Source of the DNA: Candida dubliniensis CD36
Lineage: Eukaryota > Ascomycota > Pichiomycetes > Serinales > Debaryomycetaceae
Assembly: GCF_000026945.1 (NCBI RefSeq)
Contig: NC_012862.1
Coordinates: 1,232,501-1,296,500 of the forward strand
Length of the DNA stretch: 64,000 bases
Direction: 5' to 3'
Positions 1 through 11,282 of the stretch are shown one piece after another (positions within the stretch are counted from its first letter, which is position 1; each line of letters begins with the position of its first letter). The position numbers and the translations under genes were made by a program. The notes beneath the pieces are model-generated. The model ran no database searches, was not told the origin of the DNA, and was given only the letters and a program-made list of their open reading frames with translations.

Positions 1-17
1 GTGATAAAAAAAGTATG

Positions 18-25
18 TCACGTGA
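18..25. promoter_or_regulatory. TCACGTGA E-box (Cbf1-type) upstream of ALG10
   Basis: A perfect 8-bp palindrome TCACGTGA lies about 100 bp upstream of the ALG10 start. CACGTG is the known core of the bHLH factor Cbf1. Binding here is an inference from sequence only. The window edge cuts the promoter. Confidence 0.35.
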
Positions 26-124
26 TTACTCTTTAAAAAATCAAAACAATTCGTTCTTGTACACGAATGAATATAACGAGCACTGCTTCCTCTTTGAATA
101 ACTAACCCACCCACCCTACCATTA

Positions 125-1438
125 ATGCCGTTGATTATTCCTTCTAATGATATTTATATATCTATAATAAGTAAATATGTTTCAGTAGTGATATTCCTTT
201 TATTTGTCATTGTTATGTTCAATACTATAAGTCATCAATTGACAGAACCTTATATTGATGAAATATTTCATTTACGTCAATGTCAAACTTATTGTCAATA
301 TAATTTCCATCATTGGGATAATAAAATCACTACACCACCAGGATTATATATATTAGGATTTATTTATTCTGAAGGTATTAAAATTTTAACTCAAGGTCAT
401 TTAACTTGTTTTGATGATAATGTTTTACGGTCAATTAATTTAATTGGTGGAGTGATTATATTACCAAGAATATTAAAACAATTTCAATTCCATAAAGGTT
501 CAAAGAATCAATTTTGGAGTATTAATATAATTTCACAACCATTATTGTTTACTTATTATTTTTTGTTTTATACTGATGTTTGGTCGACAATTCTAATTGT
601 TTTATCATTAGGTTTAATTAATTTTAAATTTTTACAATACCCCATGGTAAGTGCATTAATAGGATTTATTAGTCTATGGTTCAGACAAACTAATATTATT
701 TGGATAGCATTCATTGCTAGTGTATTTATAGATCGACAAATTAAACGTACAACAACTGGGTTTGATAGAATTTATCAATTTTTAATGAGATCATTAACAA
801 ATTGGAATAAATTATTGGGTTATATTATTAATTTCATTTTATTTGCCTTATTTTTAAAATTAAATGGTGGAATTACTTTAGGTGATAATGATAATCATCA
901 AATTGAATTACATATCGTTCAAGTATTTTATTGTTTTACATTTATAACTTTTTTCACTATACCATGTTGGTTAAATAAATCTACCATTAAGAAATATTAT
1001 GATTTCATTAATGATCATCTAATTTTAAATTCATTGTTGGGAGTAATTATTTGGTATATCATGAAAAATTTCACTATTGTTCATCCATTTTTACTTGCAG
1101 ATAATCGTCATTATGCATTTTATATTTATAAAAGATTATTAAGTCATTCATATCTTAGACCATTGATATTGATAGGATATCATTTTTCCAGTTTCCAAAT
1201 TATATCATCTTTAAGTAAAGGTGGTCAATTATCTTTTATTGGTATTATTAGTTATTTAATAGCCATTTGTTTGACATTGATTCCATCACCATTATTTGAA
1301 CCTCGTTATTATATTACCCCTTTGATTATATTCAATTTATACATAGATCATCCTCATAATTTATTAGAATTTATTTGGTTAAACAGTATTAATTTAATCA
1401 CATCATATATATTCTTAAACAAAGGAATCATTTGGTAG
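125..1438 (+). CDS. ALG10: Alg10/Die2 alpha-1,2-glucosyltransferase
   Basis: This is the ER-membrane enzyme that adds the third and last glucose to the lipid-linked oligosaccharide (dolichol-PP-Glc2Man9GlcNAc2), using dolichol-phosphate glucose; that glucose helps oligosaccharyltransferase recognise the donor. The 437-aa product carries the family signature near the N terminus: EPYIDEIFHLRQCQTYC at about residues 39-55, then a TTPPGLY motif near 70. The acidic residues in the luminal loop after the first membrane segment are the hallmark of this GT-C family. About ten further hydrophobic segments follow. The length is somewhat shorter than the roughly 525 aa of the budding-yeast protein. The ATG at 125 is used because the first membrane helix follows directly. 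OST1, which acts in the same pathway, is 56 kb away. SMI1 converges from the other side with about 100 bp between the stops. Confidence 0.93.
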   Translation: MPLIIPSNDIYISIISKYVSVVIFLLFVIVMFNTISHQLTEPYIDEIFHLRQCQTYCQYNFHHWDNKITTPPGLYILGFIYSEGIKILTQGHLTCFDDNVLRSINLIGGVIILPRILKQFQFHKGSKNQFWSINIISQPLLFTYYFLFYTDVWSTILIVLSLGLINFKFLQYPMVSALIGFISLWFRQTNIIWIAFIASVFIDRQIKRTTTGFDRIYQFLMRSLTNWNKLLGYIINFILFALFLKLNGGITLGDNDNHQIELHIVQVFYCFTFITFFTIPCWLNKSTIKKYYDFINDHLILNSLLGVIIWYIMKNFTIVHPFLLADNRHYAFYIYKRLLSHSYLRPLILIGYHFSSFQIISSLSKGGQLSFIGIISYLIAICLTLIPSPLFEPRYYITPLIIFNLYIDHPHNLLEFIWLNSINLITSYIFLNKGIIW

Positions 1439-1543
1439 ATATTGAATAAAAACAAATAATTGAACTAGAATTGAATGTATATACCATAGCTATACATATA
1501 TGTATATATGCTGTAGAAATTAATAAATCAAAAGAAACGTTAC

Positions 1544-3220
1544 TTACAAATCTACTTCTTCTAATGTTTGATCTATATTTGTTTTTGTTGTTGTTGTTGT
1601 TGTTGGTGGTGGAGGTGGTTGTGGTTGTGTAGATTTTTTTTTGGTAGCTTCTTCCTCTTCTTCTCCTCCTTCTAGAATAGTCTCTGTGACATCTTGAGAT
1701 AATGGGCTTTTGATTTTACTAGCATTATTAGTAAATGTGACTGGCAGTGATGGTGAAGATAGTTTAGTTTTGTGGTTAGTAAAGACTGGGGATTTCCCTT
1801 CAAGTTCTGATTTTTTCATACTATCAATTAATGTCAAATTATTATTGATAAAACTATCAATAGATTGGAATTTTTTATTACTCAAAGTTAATATTGAAAC
1901 TTGACTATTTTTCAATTCATCTAATAATTGTTCATGATGTTTATCATTGGTATCTGCTTCTTCTTCTGTATTTGTTGATGATGATATTGACGATTTTTGT
2001 AAATTGTTTAACCATTTTTTCACACTTCGAGTTTTCAATACTTCAAAATATGGAACTTCCAAACCTGATGATTTATCAATAAATACTAAATCACCTTCAT
2101 TACCAACAAACAAATCCCCATCATTATTTTTTTGTTCTTGTTTTAAATCCCAATTCCCTAATTCTAAATCATTAGCAAAAATTAATAAGAAATCACCCCA
2201 ATTATCAGAAATTTGAAATTTGAAATCAAAATCTCTTCCAAATAATATAACTTGACCCAATAGACCTTCTGATGCTGGAGATAAATCAATACCAACATAA
2301 TTCCCTACTCCATCAGTAATTAATGGAATCCACATTGGATGAGCAAATGTTTCTCGAATGAAATTTGGTGGGATTGATCGTTGTTTCGGTATATTCATTC
2401 CCCTCTTTTTCAGCGTCAGCAGAGTTGCTGAAGAGCCGTTGTTGCTATAAGTCATTGAAGTTGCTGTATTAGTACTATGTGTTGAGCTTGTTCTTGATGT
2501 TGTAGTTGAAATATCAATTGAAGATCTTGTTGATATTGGTTCTTGGGCAATATTCGCAATATCTATATCATTAGCACCAGGGCTAGTAATACTACTATCG
2601 GCACTACTACTAGTTGGAGTGAATTTCCTTGTTAATTGATTGGAATTTGAATGTGAAGATGGTAATTTACTTAAACCTGATTTAAAATTTTGTTTCAATT
2701 CTTCATTTAAATGACCAGCTACTCGTCGCCAATTTTCAGTTGCCGTAGTGATTTCATCTAATGACATCAATTTCAATCCAAATATTAACCCTGATGATTC
2801 AAAATCAGAATATTGACCATCAACTAATTTAAAATATTGAATGACACAATTTGGTAATTTTATTGATAAATCTTTTTGAAAATCTTGTAAATCAGAATCA
2901 GTACATTTACTTTGTAATGAATTATTTAAATCAGGAGAATATTTATGTAACCAATTTTTAATATGTCTCCAAGCTAAATTAACTTCATGAATTCCTTGTA
3001 AATTGTTACTACTACTATTACTACCATTCTTTGCCAGTGAATTCTCATCATTTATATTGGAAACTAATTCTAATGATGAATTATTATGGTGATGTCCTAA
3101 TAAATTCTCAGAATCGGGTTTATTGATTCTATTGAATGATTTCCTCGAATCAAATTCAGAGTATTTATCATTAGTAGTTAAAAAATAAACAAATTCTTGT
3201 AATTTTTGACCAAACTTCAT
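1544..3220 (-). CDS. SMI1: Smi1/Knr4 cell-wall synthesis regulator
   Basis: This is a regulator of beta-glucan/chitin cell-wall assembly linked to the cell-integrity MAP kinase pathway. In the family, a central globular SMI1/KNR4 domain (SUKH superfamily) is flanked by disordered tails. The protein is 558 aa if translation begins at the ATG at 3220 (MKFGQKLQEFVYFLTT), which fits the family N terminus. The open frame runs 28 codons further upstream but has no ATG there. The domain core is visible at about residues 80-370, with W-R-H-I-K-N-W, a KLPNCVIQYFKLVDGQ motif and a GNYVGIDLSPASEG motif. A Ser/Thr-rich insert at about 185-270 splits the domain. The C-terminal 150 residues are acidic and then Pro/Thr/Gln-rich (PPPPP followed by a Thr run). 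It converges with ALG10. Confidence 0.92.
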   Translation of the reverse strand: MKFGQKLQEFVYFLTTNDKYSEFDSRKSFNRINKPDSENLLGHHHNNSSLELVSNINDENSLAKNGSNSSSNNLQGIHEVNLAWRHIKNWLHKYSPDLNNSLQSKCTDSDLQDFQKDLSIKLPNCVIQYFKLVDGQYSDFESSGLIFGLKLMSLDEITTATENWRRVAGHLNEELKQNFKSGLSKLPSSHSNSNQLTRKFTPTSSSADSSITSPGANDIDIANIAQEPISTRSSIDISTTTSRTSSTHSTNTATSMTYSNNGSSATLLTLKKRGMNIPKQRSIPPNFIRETFAHPMWIPLITDGVGNYVGIDLSPASEGLLGQVILFGRDFDFKFQISDNWGDFLLIFANDLELGNWDLKQEQKNNDGDLFVGNEGDLVFIDKSSGLEVPYFEVLKTRSVKKWLNNLQKSSISSSTNTEEEADTNDKHHEQLLDELKNSQVSILTLSNKKFQSIDSFINNNLTLIDSMKKSELEGKSPVFTNHKTKLSSPSLPVTFTNNASKIKSPLSQDVTETILEGGEEEEEATKKKSTQPQPPPPPTTTTTTKTNIDQTLEEVDL

Positions 3221-3761
3221 AGTTGGAAGGAAGGAATAGCGTCGAAGTAACTTATGTTGATTATCTTGAATGGAGAAACAAACAAACAAACAAACAATAT
3301 ACAAATGGTAGTTATAAAAGAATGTCTAACCACTCCTCTTCTAAGAAATGAGAAAGAAAGTTACTTTAAACAAATAAAAACTTAAAAAAAAACAAGTAAC
3401 AAATTTGGAATGAATGAATGAATAATTAAAACGAGAATTCCTCTATGGGAATGGAAATGGAAAGAGAATTTAATGTTTTAGTTGATAATTTTAATTCAAA
3501 TAAGGAAAGTTTGAAATTGGTAGTGCATGGGTAGTGTTAATTGGTTAAAAATAATTATATTTTGAAACGCGTCTGAAAACTAATTTAAAGTTGGTGGCAC
3601 GTGATCAATAATTATTATCCGACCAACCGACCGACTAACCAATCAATAACTGCTACTATCTTAATAATACTAAATACTTTTTTATTATTATACTACATTC
3701 AATACAAATCAAACACAGAAATTACAAATGCTAAGCCAACTCTTCTGCCCTGCCCCACCAT
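3221..3761 (-). promoter_or_regulatory. SMI1 promoter region with MCB and E-box
   Basis: These 541 bp lie between the SMI1 start and the stop of the Lon gene. Both genes read leftward, so the region also contains the Lon 3' end. It holds ACGCGT at 3567-3572 (identical to the MluI cell-cycle box bound by MBF-type factors) and CACGTG at 3598-3603 (Cbf1-type), about 350 and 380 bp upstream of the SMI1 ATG. No gene is seen here. Confidence 0.4.
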
Positions 3762-6700
3762 TTAAATATGATATTCAAGTAATCTTGAATTATCTTGCTT
3801 TAATAACACTTCGTCTTCATTCCAAACAATTTTAATAATATCATAAAATTCTTTAGCATAAAACAAAGATATACCATATTTATTTTGATAATATTCTTCC
3901 ACTTGAGTCAATTTAAATTCCTTATCTTCATTATCTTTAATTAAATCATTAATTAAATGATGATCTAATACTTCACCAGCTTCTTCAATACTTCTACTAT
4001 ATTCTTTTATTAAATCTTTACGATTTTCTCGAGGTACAATCATTCGTTTAATATTTGAATTTAAATGAGCTCCCATTAATTTTTCTTTAACTCCTCCAAT
4101 AGGTAATATTATCCCTCTTAAAGTGATTTCACCAGTCATGGCAATATCTGATGGTACTGGTTTATCTAATAATACTGATAAAAACAGTAATGCCATGGTT
4201 ACTCCTGCTGAGGGGCCATCTTTAGATACTGACCCCATAGGAACATGCATATGAATATCCAAATTATTATACTTGTCCAACAATAAATGTTTGTTGTTGT
4301 TGTTGTTATCAAATTTTAATATATTTTTATAAATCATCAGTTTAATAAATACTAATCCAATCTTACCACTTTCCATTAATACTTCGCCCAATCTACCAGT
4401 CATATTTAATGTAGCTCCATTTCCACCATTGTGTTCTTTATTGCTGATTCTTCTGTCAAATCCAATACTTTCAAAAACTAATACTGATCCAGATCCATCA
4501 GAATTATATGATAATCCATGAACAACTCCAACTCCGACTGTCCCTTCAGTAGTTACATCACCCAGTGAATATGGAACTCCCAAATAAATTGGTAAATCAT
4601 TTTCATCAATTATGGGATTATAATTTTTAATATCCTTATTTAACCATTCACAATATTCAACGGCTTTAAATCGACACAATGTTCCTAATCGTCTTTCAAA
4701 ATTTCTAACTCCAGCTTCTCCTCGGGTATAATCAAGTATAACTTTTTTCATAGTAGCATCATTTATTCTAATAAATTCATCTTGATTACTACTACCCGCT
4801 ACCACCGTTGTCATTTTTTTGGTGTCAACAACTGGGAATCCATTCCGTTTAATTTGTCTAGGCAATAAATATTTTTTACCAATAATTAATTTTTCATTAT
4901 AATCATAAGCACCAATTTCGATCGTTTCTAATCTATCTAATAATGGTCTTGTCATATTCCATGGATCATTGGCTGTACAAATGAATATTACTTGTGATAA
5001 ATCAATTGGGAATCCTAAATAGTGATCAATAAAAGTATTATTTTGTTCTGGGTCTAATACTTCTAATAACGCTGCTGAAGGATCACCATTGAATTTATTA
5101 ACTCCTCCAGAATTATTACCACCAATAACTTTATCAATTTCATCTAATAAAATCACTGGATTCATACATCTTGATTTACGTAATGCTTGAATTAATAACC
5201 CGGGCATAGCTCCAACATAAGTTCTTCTATGTCCTCTAATTTCACTTTCATCTTTAATACCACCAAGAGAGATTCTTTGGAAATTACGTCCCAAAGCAGA
5301 AGCAATTGATTTAGCTAAAGATGTTTTACCAGTACCTGGAGGTCCAGCAAGCATGATTATTGGTGATTTATTATTTTTAGATACGTGAATAGATTCATTG
5401 GAGGTGATCATAGTGGTTGAAGGATTGGTTTTAGCTTCAGTAATTGATTTTTGATTTGTGGTTTTAGCTTGTTGTTTAGCTAAATATGTTTCATCTTTGT
5501 TTGCTATAACAATAGATGATATTGTTTTGCGTGATAACGATGATGTTGGAGATTTTGTTAATGCTTTTGAACTAGAATTTGGTGAGTCTTTGGAGTTATC
5601 CTTAATGGGTTGTGATTTATCAGATTGATCTTTTTCTGCATTAATACCCAACAATTTTAATACCACCAAATATTGTATCAATCTCTTTTTAACGTGTTCT
5701 AATCCATAATGATCATCATCTAACTGTTTTTTAGCTAATTTCAAATCAATATCTTTATTAGATTTGAATTTAGTCACATAATTATCCCATGGAATATCCA
5801 TAACAATTTCTAAATAATTACGTAAAACATGGAAATCAGAATTACCACCTCCACCGGGAGAATTTGCTGATGCTTTAACACGTTTGAAATCTTTAAGAAT
5901 TAAACGTTTTGAATCGGCAGATAAGGTTGAAATTGTGGGTAATTTATGTTTAATGAAATTAAAAATTGCTTTCAAATCTTCATCCCCATCGTCATCATCA
6001 TCGACGTCATTGTAATCACCATCATTTCCATTAAATCCATCTTGATGGTTTGATTTTGGTCTAGCGTTAGCTCTACCAGGGGAAGATTTGCCATTGGAAA
6101 ATGAAGGACCTGATGATGAAGCTGGTCCTGGATTTCTTTTATTTGATTTTATTGGTCGATTCTTAGTCATTCCTTCCAATAAATTTCTAATTGATTTCAA
6201 TTGATTGGCGACAACATTTGCCTTTTGAATATTTGTTGCCTCACTATGAAACCAATTATTGACAAATGAATTATTGGTTTGCAAATTCTCAAAAATTTGA
6301 ATCAATTGTAAAATCATTTCATTGATTAATACTGATCGATCATCCAATTTATATTTATTTAATAATGCCAATTTTTGAAAATTTGGAAATGGTAAAATCC
6401 CACATGTCAAATCAACTAATCGTAAATAAGTTTCATTATCAATTTTATATTCATCATTTTTAGAAACCTGAGAAAATAACTTCTCTAAACGATGGAATGC
6501 CTTATTGAAGTCTTTTGAACCAACTAATTGCATATATAAAGCATTAGCTAAAGGATTGAGTGTCAATAAATTCTGACTTTTAATGTCTTGATTTGATTTA
6601 TCATCTGAATTTTTATTATTGTTAATGGTAGCATTACCTTTAATTAAAGATAAATTTCCATTTTTGTTATTGCTATTATTCTTATTATAATCTAATGCTT

Positions 6701-7505
6701 CACGGTAATCAATAAGGAATTTATCTATTGATTGAAACAATTGTTGATAATTTTTCTGCAAAGCATTGAATTTTCCCTTTAAATCGGAAACATTATGATT
6801 CCAATCAATTCCAATGACTTGTTCATTCGTTTTCAACCCATTTTTATGTTGATTCATTTTACTATCATCAGTTATTTGCACTCCTCTAGTGATTGCTTGT
6901 AAAGTTAATTTAATATTGGTAGAATCATCGACGATACCTATAATCCTAGCAACAGTAACCACATTGGTCAATTTTGCTGCATCTCCAATACTATAGTTGG
7001 TTTCTGGATCCTTGATTTTATCTAAATTTGGGATGATTGCTAATGTTAACCAATCAAATTCTTTGATACCATCATTTGTGGATTTAGCTTCTTTTTCTCC
7101 TTTTCCTCCTCGGCCAGTTTTCATATTGGTTTCATATTGGAAAAACTCTTTAATACCTTCAACTGCTTCCGTGGAAATCACACTAGGGTTTATCTCATGA
7201 TAAGTTTCTGGTTGTCCCAACAGAGATTGTTCTATCTTTTGTTCAGTTTCAGAACGTTCTTCTTCATTGCTGTTGCCACTATTAAAATCGTATTCACTTA
7301 ACAAGTTGTTAATAATGGAGACTTGTGAAATGAAATTTTTATAACGGTATAATAAGGCAGCAGCTTTAAATCTTGAAAATGTTACATTATACATTATACC
7401 TGGCAATAAAACCAAATTTGAATCCAAAGTATAAGTAGGTAAAACTACTTGTTGTTTCAAATTTGTTGCCTTATTGGCATAATTATTGTTGTTATATTTG
7501 GCCAT
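3762..7505 (-). CDS. Lon protease homolog 2, peroxisomal type
   Basis: This is an ATP-dependent AAA+ serine protease of the Lon family. It resembles peroxisomal LONP2 (N terminus [11 protein letters not shown], no mitochondrial presequence) more than mitochondrial Pim1. It is 1,247 aa, long because of Asn/Ser/Asp-rich inserts. An N-terminal LON substrate-binding domain covers about residues 20-470. The AAA+ module follows, with Walker [10 protein letters not shown] near 720, Walker [10 protein letters not shown] near 780 and an [13 protein letters not shown] loop. The proteolytic domain has catalytic Ser about 1099 ([11 protein letters not shown]) and Lys about 1140 (GGVKEK), so both dyad residues are present. 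A low-complexity insert (about 630-700) sits just before Walker A. The C terminus is unusual: an SRL tripeptide, which is a valid peroxisomal PTS1, is followed by five extra residues (LEYHI) before the stop, so the signal is not terminal. Peroxisomal location is therefore inferred from family resemblance. Confidence 0.88.
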   Translation of the reverse strand: MAKYNNNNYANKATNLKQQVVLPTYTLDSNLVLLPGIMYNVTFSRFKAAALLYRYKNFISQVSIINNLLSEYDFNSGNSNEEERSETEQKIEQSLLGQPETYHEINPSVISTEAVEGIKEFFQYETNMKTGRGGKGEKEAKSTNDGIKEFDWLTLAIIPNLDKIKDPETNYSIGDAAKLTNVVTVARIIGIVDDSTNIKLTLQAITRGVQITDDSKMNQHKNGLKTNEQVIGIDWNHNVSDLKGKFNALQKNYQQLFQSIDKFLIDYREALDYNKNNSNNKNGNLSLIKGNATINNNKNSDDKSNQDIKSQNLLTLNPLANALYMQLVGSKDFNKAFHRLEKLFSQVSKNDEYKIDNETYLRLVDLTCGILPFPNFQKLALLNKYKLDDRSVLINEMILQLIQIFENLQTNNSFVNNWFHSEATNIQKANVVANQLKSIRNLLEGMTKNRPIKSNKRNPGPASSSGPSFSNGKSSPGRANARPKSNHQDGFNGNDGDYNDVDDDDDGDEDLKAIFNFIKHKLPTISTLSADSKRLILKDFKRVKASANSPGGGGNSDFHVLRNYLEIVMDIPWDNYVTKFKSNKDIDLKLAKKQLDDDHYGLEHVKKRLIQYLVVLKLLGINAEKDQSDKSQPIKDNSKDSPNSSSKALTKSPTSSLSRKTISSIVIANKDETYLAKQQAKTTNQKSITEAKTNPSTTMITSNESIHVSKNNKSPIIMLAGPPGTGKTSLAKSIASALGRNFQRISLGGIKDESEIRGHRRTYVGAMPGLLIQALRKSRCMNPVILLDEIDKVIGGNNSGGVNKFNGDPSAALLEVLDPEQNNTFIDHYLGFPIDLSQVIFICTANDPWNMTRPLLDRLETIEIGAYDYNEKLIIGKKYLLPRQIKRNGFPVVDTKKMTTVVAGSSNQDEFIRINDATMKKVILDYTRGEAGVRNFERRLGTLCRFKAVEYCEWLNKDIKNYNPIIDENDLPIYLGVPYSLGDVTTEGTVGVGVVHGLSYNSDGSGSVLVFESIGFDRRISNKEHNGGNGATLNMTGRLGEVLMESGKIGLVFIKLMIYKNILKFDNNNNNKHLLLDKYNNLDIHMHVPMGSVSKDGPSAGVTMALLFLSVLLDKPVPSDIAMTGEITLRGIILPIGGVKEKLMGAHLNSNIKRMIVPRENRKDLIKEYSRSIEEAGEVLDHHLINDLIKDNEDKEFKLTQVEEYYQNKYGISLFYAKEFYDIIKIVWNEDEVLLKQDNSRLLEYHI

Positions 7506-9785
7506 TATCTTGATAGATTAAGGTTCTTTGCTGAATTGTAACGTTTTTATAAGTCTGTGATGAAATGATTTCAAATGTTTTCCAGATTGTATCAAATACT
7601 GTACTGTTTCGGGGGTTTAAAATGTTTTTCTTTTTCTAAAGTGTGATATTGAGAGTGTAGGTATGGATATGAATGGGTTGATTGATAATTAATATTGAAG
7701 TTATATGTATATGAATGTGTGAGTGGGTAAGGGTATTTTAAAAAAAAAAAAGTGAACAAACTTACGAAATTGATCAATGATCAAGTGTGGGGCATATATT
7801 ACAAACAAGATAAGTGAAAGTGTAGTGCGTGTGTAAAGGCACAAAAGATAAATGAATATGATTTTTTTTTTCTTTATTGCTTTGCGTTGCCTTTCTTCTA
7901 TCTCCACCATATACACATACACACGACTTCTTACAACCTACTCTGTCTATTTATTGCCATCTTCATCCCTCTTTTACGTTTTGGAAATCAATTAAACTTA
8001 TAAACTAGACTCTGAAACCTTGCTTTCTCAAGATGATAATATTGCAGCATTATACAACTTTGACTATTCACTTATAAATAATATTGTGGACTGGCAATTA
8101 TAAACTTCAATAATTTAGCGCACATATTTCCGTTATGATTAAACCGAGGAACCACTGTCAAATTAGAAATCTATCAATATCAGCCAAACCAATGTGGGGT
8201 ACACCAGAAGTTTGTTGACTATCTGGGAGCAATATTTCGGCTCTAGCTTAAGAAGGGGGGTAGCCTCAATGATTTGATAGTAATTGTAATTCAGGATGTA
8301 AATCCTTTGTAGAGACCCTGATATTGCAACCTAAACGGTTAAAATGATAACCATTTCAGTCCTGTAATGACCATGGAATAATTCAGGCATTCATTACTTT
8401 TTCTAAAAGCCAGTTCTATTTAGTCGTTGTAAAATGAGTAAAAACTCTAGTTTCATAGCTAAACTTTGAATCATTTTTGGTTTAAATTAGTACATTTTTT
8501 GGCAAAAATTTCAATTTAAAAATGGTCGGCCGAAAAAACTTGCAACACAAACCAAATTGAAACTGCACTACAATTAATCTGATAACCACTGAGTTATAAC
8601 GAGAACAAATATTACCTCAATTGTCACTAAGCAAACCTAGCACGTAAAGATAATCTAGATATGCAAAACACAGATCTGCAAGTAGTCGGTAAAAATTTCT
8701 TGTTAATGTATAAACTGAATAGCTCAAGTCAAAGCAGATCCTAAAGAACAGGACTACTCTATCACAACTACAACAACAAGAAGAAAACAAATATCACCTG
8801 GGCATGAAGTACAAAATCTTATTAACATTCAAAGAAGTATACGATAAACCAGGTTTTTCAATTTCGGAAGAACCAAAAAAACAAAAAATTGCCTTTAAAA
8901 AAAAAAAAATTATTAAATCATGGGAAAATCAACATGAAAAATAACGTTAAAAAGAAATATATCATTTATATCGAGAAACAACATTAACAACCTCATAAGG
9001 AAAACCATGATTATGTTGAAAAAAAAGGCATAAACAAAAAAGGAAAACGAAGCATTCAAAGTGAACGATACCAATGAAAGAGAACCTTTCACAGTATCTG
9101 AACGCCTCAAAGTAAAAAAAAATTGAGGAGGTATAATTGAATCTCAATGATAAGATCTTGTAATAACGTAATTCATATTGAAATTATTGGTATTTTTATT
9201 CTTTTTTTTTAAATTTATATTCTTTTTGAAATATTTTTTAGTCACTATCCTTGATTAATTGAAAAAGAAGAAGAAGAAAAAGAAAAAGAAAAAGGTTTCA
9301 TGAAAAATTTTTATTTTTGGTGATGCCTGAACTTTATTTTTATAGTGTTTTACGTTAAACTTTGGCGTGCCCATTTTTCAGAAATCAACTCTTTAGGGCT
9401 ACCACTGCTTTCAACAGTATCACATCTATATGAACGAATACCAAGAAGCAAATTTACTATAGAGATTCTATGATTAACTGTAATGACGCACAGATATAAT
9501 ATAATATAATACTATAATATTAAACATGAATTCAAAATGATGATGATAAAAAAAAAGTTATGTAGAAATACACTTGAACCCCTTTTTTTTTGAAATTTTT
9601 TTTATATATATATATATTTTATATTTATTATTTTCTTTTAATTAAAGTGGATTTGTATAAAATGGCATCCTCATTATTAAAAAGAAATCACTCTTCTCCT
9701 TATCGATAATATACATCATTAAACCTTTACTTGGTTGTTGTTGTTGTTATTCTTTTCTTGTTTCTTCTTCTTGGAACTTCTCTGT
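7506..9785. other. Intergenic region between Lon start and RPS0 end
   Basis: This stretch of 2.28 kb has no convincing gene. The left part is the Lon promoter, AT-rich with short pyrimidine tracts. Positions 8100-8800 have a more balanced composition than the surroundings and could be a degraded repeat, but I see no paired terminal repeats or target-site duplication. A polypurine GAA/AAAG tract lies at 9262-9298. The stretch 9500-9785 is the AT-rich 3' region of RPS0. The small open frames here are all low complexity. Confidence 0.6.
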
Positions 9786-10926
9786 TTACCAGTTGGAAGC
9801 AGCAGCATCTTCAGCAGCTGGGGTAGCACCAGAATCAGCCCAATCAACATCTTCAGTTTCACCAGTCCATTCAGTTTCAGCTTCAGCAACTGGGGCTTCT
9901 TCAACTTCTTCAGTCTTAGCTTCTTCAGCAGCATTTTGTTCAACTTCTTCTGGGTCTCTGTAGAAGTACAAATCTGGCATAACTGACCATTCGGTAGTTC
10001 TGTCTGGAATAATACCTCTTAATCTCAAGACTTCTCTGGCAATTAACCACCAGATTAAACCAATAGAGTGTTTACCTTTGTTGTTACATGGAATGGCAAC
10101 ATCAACGTATTCAGATGGAGAGTCCATGTCAGTCAAAGCAATAACTGGAATGTTAACATAAGAAGATTCTTTGATGGCTTGAGCATCGGTTCTTGGGTCA
10201 GTAACAATAACTAATCTTGGTTCTTTGAAAGAACGAGTGATATAATTGGTAAAGTTACCTGGAGTGAATCTACCAGCAATGGCAGTAGCACCAGTGTGAG
10301 CAGCAAATTTCAAAACAGCTCTTTGACCAAAAGTTCTTGAAGAACAAACAGCAACATCAGAAGCGTTTGGAACGGCAGCAATGATTCTGGCAGCCAAAAC
10401 AATTTTTTCCCAAGTTTTACCAATGTTGATGATGTTCATACCATCTGGTCTGGTTTTGTAAACATATGGTTTGTTGTGAACCTAAAAAATGAAGGATTGT
10501 TAGTAAACGATATTCCATAATAAAGGAGTATTTAGATGGGCATCAAGGAAAAAACAGGGAAGTCGATTCTTGCAAAGTTAATGATTACTCTATCATGTTG
10601 AGTCTGATTTGATATTCCAATTCGTTGAACCTAGTATATATACCATATAATTTCCAAATCTGATCTCTTACATTCCCCAATTCATTGCTAACATTGTATT
10701 ATAGGTATCCTCTCAAAAATAAATAAACTAAGCTGAATATCTATCTCTAGTCTCTGATTAAACTGTTTTCTCTTTCTCTTCCCTTTCCTTAATGGTCTTT
10801 CCCTCTCCCAATACTTAAAAATGTTGTTGAACATACTTGAACGTTCTTAGCACCCAAGTGGACGTTGGCAGCTAATAACAATTTAGCGTCTTCTGGAGTT
10901 AAGTCAAATGAAGCTGGTAATGACAT
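9786..10926 (-). CDS. RPS0: 40S ribosomal protein uS2 (RPS0/YST1), spliced
   Basis: This is a small-subunit ribosomal protein (bacterial S2 / laminin-receptor p40 family) needed for 18S rRNA maturation. It is split: exon 1 is 10926-10837 (30 codons, beginning [20 protein letters not shown]) and exon 2 is 10481-9786. The spliced product is 261 aa, the normal fungal length. Exon 2 contains the conserved core ([33 protein letters not shown], [25 protein letters not shown] block), followed by the acidic Glu/Ala/Trp C-terminal tail typical of eukaryotic uS2. Codon choice is strongly biased (AAC, GTC, AGA, CCA), unlike its neighbours, as expected for a very highly expressed gene. The exon-2 frame alone has an internal ATG at 10439, but the splice reconstruction shows this is not the start. 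Confidence 0.97.
10482..10836 (-). other. Spliceosomal intron of RPS0
   Basis: The intron is 355 nt. On the minus strand the 5' splice site is GTATGT (10836-10831), the branch site is TACTAAC (10505-10499) and the 3' site is a TTTTTTAG ending at 10482. Branch point to 3' splice site is very short, about 20 nt. I looked for a box C/D snoRNA inside it and found no convincing C and D box pair. Confidence 0.96.
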
Positions 10927-11103
10927 GTTCTCTATTATATGCTTGTTGATATTGGGTTAAACAAAAATCTAAGTACGTGAAAACTTGAAAAAATTTCAAA
11001 ATTCTTTTTTCTTTTCTTCCTTTGGTGTGTGAGTAGTGTACCCAGTGAGAGAGTGTGTGGACTGAACCTTCGTAGTAAGTAAAATTTGACTACATAAACA
11101 GAA

Positions 11104-11135
11104 AAATTTGTATGGGAGCTTTACCATACAAATTT
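11104..11135. repeat. Perfect 12-bp inverted repeat upstream of RPS0
   Basis: The arms AAATTTGTATGG (11104-11115) and CCATACAAATTT (11124-11135) are exact reverse complements with an 8-base loop. It sits 178-209 bp upstream of the RPS0 ATG, so it could be a dimeric protein site or, if transcribed, an RNA hairpin. The function is unknown. Confidence 0.75.
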
Positions 11136-11240
11136 GTTAGTGCGCCAAACAAAGCAAAGAAAAAAAAAAATTATTTGGTGCGCATAGTTAATATTAGATA
11201 GATCTCAACATTCAATACAATCAATATATACAGTACGTTA

Positions 11241-11282
11241 TAGGGTTAAAGCCCTAAAAAGTTGTACATGCACGTGTACAAC
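11241..11282. promoter_or_regulatory. Tbf1-like and Cbf1-like sites of the RPS0 promoter
   Basis: TAGGGTTA (11241-11248) and GCCCTAA (11251-11257) form an inverted pair of telomere-like half sites matching the known Tbf1 motif. Right beside them GTTGTACA...TGTACAAC (11261-11282) is an inverted repeat enclosing CACGTG (11271-11276), a Cbf1 core. Tbf1 together with Cbf1 is the established ribosomal-protein promoter architecture in Candida albicans, in contrast to Rap1 in S. cerevisiae. The site is about 315-355 bp upstream of the RPS0 ATG. Confidence 0.7.

Noticed and set aside
8213..8775. Possible solo LTR (TGTTG start, CAACA-like end) between Lon and RPS0 genes
   Set aside because: No 5-bp target duplication around any choice of ends, and no clear similarity to the other candidate; only the terminal words fit.
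10482..10836. snoRNA inside the RPS0 intron
   Set aside because: No acceptable box C with box D and terminal stem on either strand; only weak partial matches.
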